A stretch of DNA of 13,609 nucleotides from Brachionus rotundiformis (lineage: Eukaryota > Rotifera > Eurotatoria > Ploima > Brachionidae): NCBI GenBank assembly GCA_016802295.1, contig JAESIW010000062.1, positions 24,735 through 38,343 of the forward strand. The letters run 5' to 3'. Of this stretch, positions 9,066 through 13,609 are shown piece by piece (position 1 is the first letter of the stretch; every line of letters begins with the position of its first letter). Below the pieces are notes generated by a model, which made no database searches, was not told the origin of the DNA, and saw nothing but the letters and a program-made list of their open reading frames with translations. A program made the translations under genes and the position numbers.

Positions 9066-10651
9066 CAAACGAACAAATAATTAGGCTAAAAAAATTTGGA
9101 TTAGATTATTTTATTTCGGATTGTCGTGGAGGTATTAAAATTTAGATATTTTCTGTATTTTTCTAAATTATTTTTAAGGCAAGAAAAAATCGTCTTTTTA
9201 TGACTATTTTCCAGAGCTTGAAATTAAAGCTAAGCTTTTTGTTGAGGAACAGACCAGCAAAAAAGAATGTACTTTCAATATTTGTAATTAAGAAAAGCAT
9301 ATAAATGAAAAATACTGTGAACTTACAAATAATACTATTCAAGAAAACATTTTTATAAGATCTGAAACTATGCTAAGAGAAGACTTAAAGTCATGGGGGT
9401 ACAAGTACTGTAAAAATACCAAAAGACCATATTTTGAGGGTCATGAAAGAGAGGATGTTGTGAAGCATAGAAAAGATTTTGTACAATATTTTTCTGAAAG
9501 AAAAGATCATTATTATAAACTTGATGAAGAAAAATGTGAATGGCTTCTGCCAACTGAATAGCCTTGTGTTTTGATTTTTCACGACGAATCTACATTTCGA
9601 TCAGTTGAACAAAGCCATTCTAGATGGAGGAAAGAAGGGAATGAGCCTTTTTTAAGCAAAGGGTACAATTTTACTAACTGTTAATTTAATTTTAATTGGA
9701 TATTTATTTTTAGACGAGGAAGAAGCTTAATGTGTTCTGGATTTTTGGTTGCTCATCCAAGTTCACCTTTTTTTGAACTATCAGAGACTGAATGGGCTGA
9801 TTGTATAAAAAAATACCCTTCATTAGTTGAAAATGATGGCATTAGATATGATGAAAGATCATGCGATGGATATATAATTCCAGGACCCGAGGGATATTTT
9901 GATAATGAGAAAATTTTAAAACATTTTGAGCGTTTATTTCAAATGTTGGAATTTAAAAAAGAATTTCATAGTCCGATTCGTCATGACATTGAAATTTTAG
10001 TGGACAATGCAACAACGCACACAGCAGTCAATATTAAACTCGACGACTTTAGGTGACAAATTATAGCTGATAAATTATTTAATCTAAAATTTATAAAAAA
10101 TATCTTAAATTAAAAGATTAAAGCCTGGTGGCGTTTGTGCTTACCAGCAATTAAACTGGATGAATGATTTAAACAATGAAGAAACTTTAAATATATTTTT
10201 TGATAATGGTCCATTAAAAGGTAAAAGTAAAAGTCTTAAGCAAATAGCACTTGAATTGGGCTTTAATTTGCCTGAAAAAATAAAATTAGCTGACCTTAAA
10301 AAATTAGTTTCGGATCATCCAGCTTTTAACTCAGTCAATAAACTGGAAATTTTGGGGAAAAAATATGGAATAAAAGTTATTTTCATTCCAAAATATCACC
10401 GTGAGTTAAACCCAATCGAAGGTTTATGGTGTAATCAAAAACAATTTATTAGGTCTCGGACGGACTAAAAATTTGAAACAATCAAAAAATTAATTTTAGA
10501 ATCGAAAAAACATTTCATTGAAAAAAAAATATATGTAAAACTATTAAGAAGATTTTGGCGATGTTTGTTTGCCTACAAAAGTGGTGTAAATTATGCAAAC
10601 GTTTTAAAAACATATTTTTCTGGAAAATCACAAAAACTGCAGAACATTTAA
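8670..10651 (+). pseudogene. DDE transposase, IS630-Tc1-mariner type, spliced, with in-frame stops
   Basis: Exon 1 starts at ATG 8670 (MPKTPERVLK). GT-AG introns fit at 8939-8995, 9132-9178, 9663-9713 and 10053-10116. Recognisable parts, in order: a possible N-terminal helical DNA-binding region, YFEGHEREDVVKHRK, the first catalytic Asp in FHDES (9583), the second in LVDNATTHTA (10003), then KYHRELNPIEGLW with the catalytic Glu (10418), and a C-terminal AYKSG helix. D-x122-D and D-x116-E spacing is much longer than the DD34E of mariner. The GHERxDVV, DNATxH and ELNxIE words resemble a DDE family common in fungal genomes. In-frame stops occur at 9289 (TAA), 9559 (TAG) and 10466 (TAA). A frame change is also needed near 9020-9035, unless exon 1 uses another donor. 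It would cut and join the element ends; this copy probably cannot make full-length protein. Confidence 0.85.
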
Positions 10652-10682
10652 AAATTTCTAACTCTATCTCTGATTTCTAACT

Positions 10683-11704
10683 CTGATTTAATAGTCAAAC
10701 AATTTATTTTTGATAAAAATTTTTCAGCAACTTATAATTTAAACCAAGTTTCCTAAGCAAATTTAAAATATAATAATGGAAAAGATATAATTTTATCAAA
10801 CCAAAATTACTTTAAAACCGCCATAATTAATACACTCAAAGATCTTCGAGTAGAATTCCCGTTTAAAATAAACTCTATTATATCAGAAATAAGTTTTGTA
10901 TCTACACATGTAATTTCTTCAGCATTTTCAAACTCTTTATCAGAATGATCATCAGTCGATGTTGTAACATTCAAATTTTGAGCATTCGTACAATTTTCAT
11001 TCCTTCTATTCGAGTTTTGAAAAGTTTTGTTTCCAAGATTTGATAAAAGTTTAAGAACTCTTTCGGGTGTTTTAGGCATCTCAAAAAATTATTAAGAAAA
11101 AAAATTAAAACTAATTATTTAACAAAAATTAAATTAAGTATTGAAAACATTTTACTAATTTGACATTTAATTCTGACGTTTTACATAATAAAAAATTATG
11201 ATTATTCAAAAATTAGTTTCAAACTCATTTTATTCAATTTTTTTTTGGCTTTAAATTCAATAAATAAAAAAAGTGGTCCCAACATTTTGTTCATAATTTT
11301 CTCTAGTTTCAGAATCTGTTTAAAAAAGGAGGGGTCGGGGGGTAAACCGCGGACTAGATACAAAAATCGTGAAAAAATACCATTTTTTTACCATTTTTTG
11401 CCAAAATATCGATCCATTGGTAAAATAATAGATTAAATTAATACACCATTTTGTTGATGAGACTATTTGCTTTCAGAATATATATATATTAATTAGGTTA
11501 TGTCAATTAGAACATGAGATATTTTAGCTCAAAGGTAACTAACTTTTGTTTTTTTTTCGATCTTTGAGGGGGTGGGGGCAAAAAATTTTTCAAAAATCAC
11601 AAAAAAAACCGTTTTTCTGGGTTTTCAAGTATGCAGATTAATATTTTAAAGTCGGTTTGCCGAAATTAAGATAGTGCTGTAGTTTTGCTCCGCGCGAACC
11701 TTAA
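10683..11704 (-). repeat. Right terminal inverted repeat
   Basis: Reverse complement of 8046-9065, with the same exon-1 ORF and intron on the minus strand. It starts 32 bp downstream of the transposase stop codon. Confidence 0.92.
10807..11079 (-). pseudogene. Inverted duplicate of transposase exon 1
   Basis: It encodes the same 90 residues as exon 1 at 8670-8942 except for one change (Arg to Leu at residue 11). It is followed on the minus strand by the same intron and the start of exon 2, after which the repeat ends. A transcript from this arm would then read antisense through the transposase body. It can encode only the N-terminal segment, possibly a short DNA-binding fragment. Confidence 0.88.
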
Positions 11705-12000
11705 GAGATAGATAAATCTGTAACTTGACCTAGCTGGGCCTATATTAAATGTTAACACGTCAACAATGGTCATGTAATTAGTGACCTGAAACAAAAATAT
11801 CCAGTCAGCAAACTATCATAAGTCATCAGGCCACATAACAGACAAGACCAAACTAGATTCAAATTCATTTAACTTGCTTTAATATAGGTATTTTACCTGC
11901 TTTAGTTTATCTGAAATAACAAATTAATAGCTGATTTGATTTTAAAATTTTTTTTATTTTTATCTTATATAATTGTTAAAATGAAAAATTTAGATTAATT
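11705..12000. other. Segment right of the transposon, no gene seen
   Basis: No convincing coding frame in either direction. It probably holds the 3' flank of the minus-strand gene at 12001-12576, with AATAAA-like words on the minus strand near 11950-12005. Confidence 0.5.
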
Positions 12001-12576
12001 TTATTTATTATAATTTTTTATGCATAAGATATCATAATTTATATATGATAGTTCTACATCTAGAAATGGGACATACATTCGGCTAAATTTGGGATCTATT
12101 TTTCCAAACAATTCAGGAACTCGCTCTTCATCAAAATGCTGCCAATAGTTGTCTTTAAAAATTGCTGGAATCTCTGAATCAGAACAAATTTTTCCTAGGT
12201 AAAATTCATCACTGTTTAAAGTGTCCAGAATGAAAGCATTGTCTGGTATATTTCTTAGTCGAGTCGAAACCCATTCAAAGTTATCAAAATTTTCAATTGA
12301 CATTACGACAAACTCATCTTTAAAAGTAAATGTCTGATGGTCTTTAGAAACATTTATTTGCCATTCACCATTTTCGAGGTTTTCATAAACATTTCCAAAA
12401 AATTCTAAATTATCATTGTTTTGATCTCTTAGGTTTTGGTTTTTTGTAACTTTTCCAAAAAAATATTTATCTGAAATATTTGGATAAATTTGATTTTTTT
12501 TTCGAATCAAATCAACAAATTTATCTTTTGACAGCCATTTTGGCTCAAATAGAAATGGCAATTTTGGTTTATTCAT
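12001..12576 (-). CDS. Intact 191-residue protein with faint DM9-like C-terminus
   Basis: Uninterrupted ORF with ATG at 12574-12576 preceded by an A-rich minus-strand leader, ending TAA at 12001. It has no signal peptide and no membrane segment. It is rich in Asn, Asp, Phe and Trp/Tyr. The C-terminal third has a Gly-Lys turn and aromatic strands (PELFGKIDPKFSRMYVPFLD then YINYDIL). These recall the DM9/DUF3421 repeat pattern (GDLLPGKV...CYVPY.G.E...YEVL), and the preceding AFILDTLNSDEFYLGKI could be the matching first strand. The N-terminal GKVTKNQNL...FFGNVYENLENGEWQ is also strand-like. The likeness is weak and from memory; otherwise it is a hypothetical protein. It lies about 200 bp downstream of the EF-hand gene on the same strand but is probably a separate transcript. 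Confidence 0.7.
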   Translation of the reverse strand: MNKPKLPFLFEPKWLSKDKFVDLIRKKNQIYPNISDKYFFGKVTKNQNLRDQNNDNLEFFGNVYENLENGEWQINVSKDHQTFTFKDEFVVMSIENFDNFEWVSTRLRNIPDNAFILDTLNSDEFYLGKICSDSEIPAIFKDNYWQHFDEERVPELFGKIDPKFSRMYVPFLDVELSYINYDILCIKNYNK

Positions 12577-12738
12577 CTTAAAAAAAAATTATAATTAACG
12601 AAGTCACTTTCAAATAATTAAAAAACTTAAAACTTGTATTTTAATATGTGTTTAAGGAATTTAATTTTGTTAAGTAGCCATACCCAACCAAAAAGACTTA
12701 ATTATTTATATTTAAATTTTAGACTAATAATTTGATTA

Positions 12739-12748
12739 TTTTATTTTA
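12739..12748 (-). terminator. Poly(A) signal region of EF-hand gene
   Basis: The minus strand reads AATAAAATAA about 27-36 bp after the TGA stop of the EF-hand gene, a normal place for a cleavage/polyadenylation signal. Confidence 0.5.
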
Positions 12749-12774
12749 TTCAAATTTATTTAAACTCGTCTCTA

Positions 12775-13436
12775 TCATTCTTCATCAGAATCAATTTTTC
12801 CAATCTGAATATTATTTATTAGCTCTAAAAATTGATCTCTATTCAAATATCCATTTCTTTTGTCCAAAGCTTTTACAGCATATTCTAAAGCATTTTCATT
12901 GTTTAATATATTTGAAGGCATGGATCCAAAAATCTCTCGTATTTCTTCTTCGTCCAAAGAATTGCTTTTATCTTTATCTGCAATATCGAATAAAAGCCTT
13001 TTTTATTGATCAAAAATAGTTATTGACATAAACAATTAATTAAAAATTACTTAAAAAAAGAACCATTTTCGGTATTAAACATTGAAATAATTTTCATAAA
13101 GTCAACAAATTTGAAAACACCAGTTTTATCTTTAAAAAAAGGCGAAAATTTAATTCTAGCCTCAAATAAATCAGATTACCCTCATCAAAATATAAAAATA
13201 TCTTTTCTAGGAATTCAATGTCTTGTGTATCAAAGTCTTCGCCTGATTTTGATTTTGTATCTAGAAATTCAATTAATTGGTCTATATTTAACAGACCATT
13301 GATCGCCATCGACTTTAATCAAATTAATCAATAAGATATTACAATTTTTATCTTCATTTACTTGAAAATTATAAAACAAATAATTCAATTCACTCTCTGA
13401 TAGCTGATGTTGAGTTTTAAAAAATTCTATTTCTTC
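12775..13436 (-). CDS. EF-hand calcium-binding protein, C-terminal exons (one apparent frameshift)
   Basis: Three minus-strand exons join through GT-AG introns: 13362-13436, then 13051-13312 (intron 13313-13361, 49 bp), then 12775-12997 (intron 12998-13050, 53 bp). The last exon junction restores LLFDIADKDKSNSLDEEEI, a canonical EF-hand loop with Asp at 1 and 3, Ser at 5 and Glu at 12. Degenerate EF-hands are visible in FYNFQ/SMAINGLLNIDQLIEFL, in FFKDKTGVFKFVDFMKII and in ALDKRNGYLNRDQFLELI. So it is a multi-EF-hand protein of the calmodulin/calbindin-like class. Between FLYFDEG and the FEARIKFSPFF segment (about 13170-13180) the reading frame changes by one base; no usable intron explains it, so it is either a mutation or a sequence error. 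The 5' exon(s) lie beyond an AG acceptor at 13437-13438, mostly outside the window. Confidence 0.78.
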
Positions 13437-13609
13437 CTTTACATTAATAAAACTATTAACTAAATAATTTTATTTGATTTTTAACAAAATATTAAAAGAT
13501 AAATAGAAAAATCGTGTAAAAAACTAACTAAATTCTATTCTATCTATTTTTAATTTTATTAAATTTTATTAATAGAATTTTAAAGACAGGATGTTAAAAA
13601 TTTTTCTTT
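13437..13609. other. Probable intron or upstream region of the EF-hand gene
   Basis: AT-rich with no coding text seen. On the minus strand it ends in a usable acceptor (TGTAAAG) directly before the first visible EF-hand exon. Confidence 0.4.

Larger units (their letters stand above)
8046..11704 (+). mobile_element. DDE DNA transposon with about 1-kb terminal inverted repeats
   Basis: The element is bounded by a perfect inverted start, TTAAGGTTCGCGCGGAGCAA, at 8046 and its reverse complement ending at 11704. The TA inside TTAA (8047-8048 and 11702-11703) fits a TA target-site duplication, as expected for IS630-Tc1-mariner elements; TTAA duplication cannot be excluded. Sequence outside 8046 and 11704 no longer matches. 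The two arms are about 1.02 kb each and the unique centre (9066-10682) is about 1.6 kb. The centre plus the left arm encode a spliced transposase. Length, flanks and arms suggest a structurally complete element, although the transposase carries stops. Confidence 0.9.

Noticed and set aside
9368..9582. Two minus-strand ORFs opposite the transposase
   Set aside because: Both are shadows of the conserved transposase exon containing GHEREDVVKHRK.
8046..11704. piggyBac or Kolobok element because TTAA flanks both ends
   Set aside because: The transposase motifs (HDES, DNATTH, ELNPIEGLW) are of IS630-Tc1-mariner type, where TA is duplicated. The flanking T and A may be chance or part of the TIR.
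12732..13019. 95-codon plus-strand ORF
   Set aside because: Antisense to the EF-hand exon, which has a canonical calcium-binding loop.
13161..13179. A 19-bp GT-AG intron that might explain the EF-hand frame change
   Set aside because: It is much shorter than the other introns here (47-64 bp), and splicing it gives an immediate in-frame TAG. A one-base frameshift fits better.

Overview
The window looks like AT-rich eukaryotic nuclear DNA, most likely from an invertebrate animal. The evidence is short GT-AG introns (about 47-64 bp in both the host-like gene and the transposon), AATAAA poly(A) signals, a metazoan-style Ty3/gypsy integrase, a decayed Helitron helicase and an EF-hand gene. A rotifer-like, compact AT-rich genome would fit, but the species cannot be fixed from sequence alone. 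There is no bacterial operon structure, CRISPR array or recognisable RNA gene.

Layout. (1) 93-461, minus: C-terminal part of a Ulp1/SENP-type C48 cysteine peptidase. (2) About 715-3330, minus: a 5'-truncated Ty3/gypsy LTR retroelement. It keeps the RNase H-integrase linker, the integrase, an unrecognised GC-richer third ORF, a polypurine tract and the start of a 3' LTR; it is damaged by in-frame stops and frameshifts. Its truncated edge runs directly into telomere-like repeats. (3) 3329-7590: a patchwork of short decayed coding pieces separated by telomere-like tracts (TTAGGG/TTTAGGG and the complement). It includes a Helitron-type Pif1 helicase pseudogene (4926-6390, plus), a possible C2H2-finger fragment, a possible YqaJ-type nuclease fragment and several small charged, coiled-coil-like ORFs. 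A head-to-head telomere-like palindrome lies at 7325-7353. (4) 8046-11704: a complete-looking 3.66-kb DNA transposon with very long (about 1.02 kb), about 99.5% identical terminal inverted repeats. It encodes a multi-exon DDE transposase of the IS630-Tc1-mariner type. The first exon, first intron and part of exon 2 lie inside the left repeat, so an inverted second copy of the transposase 5' end sits in the right repeat. The unique part of the gene carries three in-frame stops. (5) 12001-13436, minus: two host-like genes, an intact 191-codon ORF with a faint DM9-like C-terminus and an intron-containing EF-hand protein gene that runs off the right edge and has one apparent frameshift.

Overall this is a transposon-rich, possibly subtelomeric or rearranged region. 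The strongest unusual items are the exon-containing inverted repeats of the DDE element and the repeated association of truncated segments with short telomere-like tracts.
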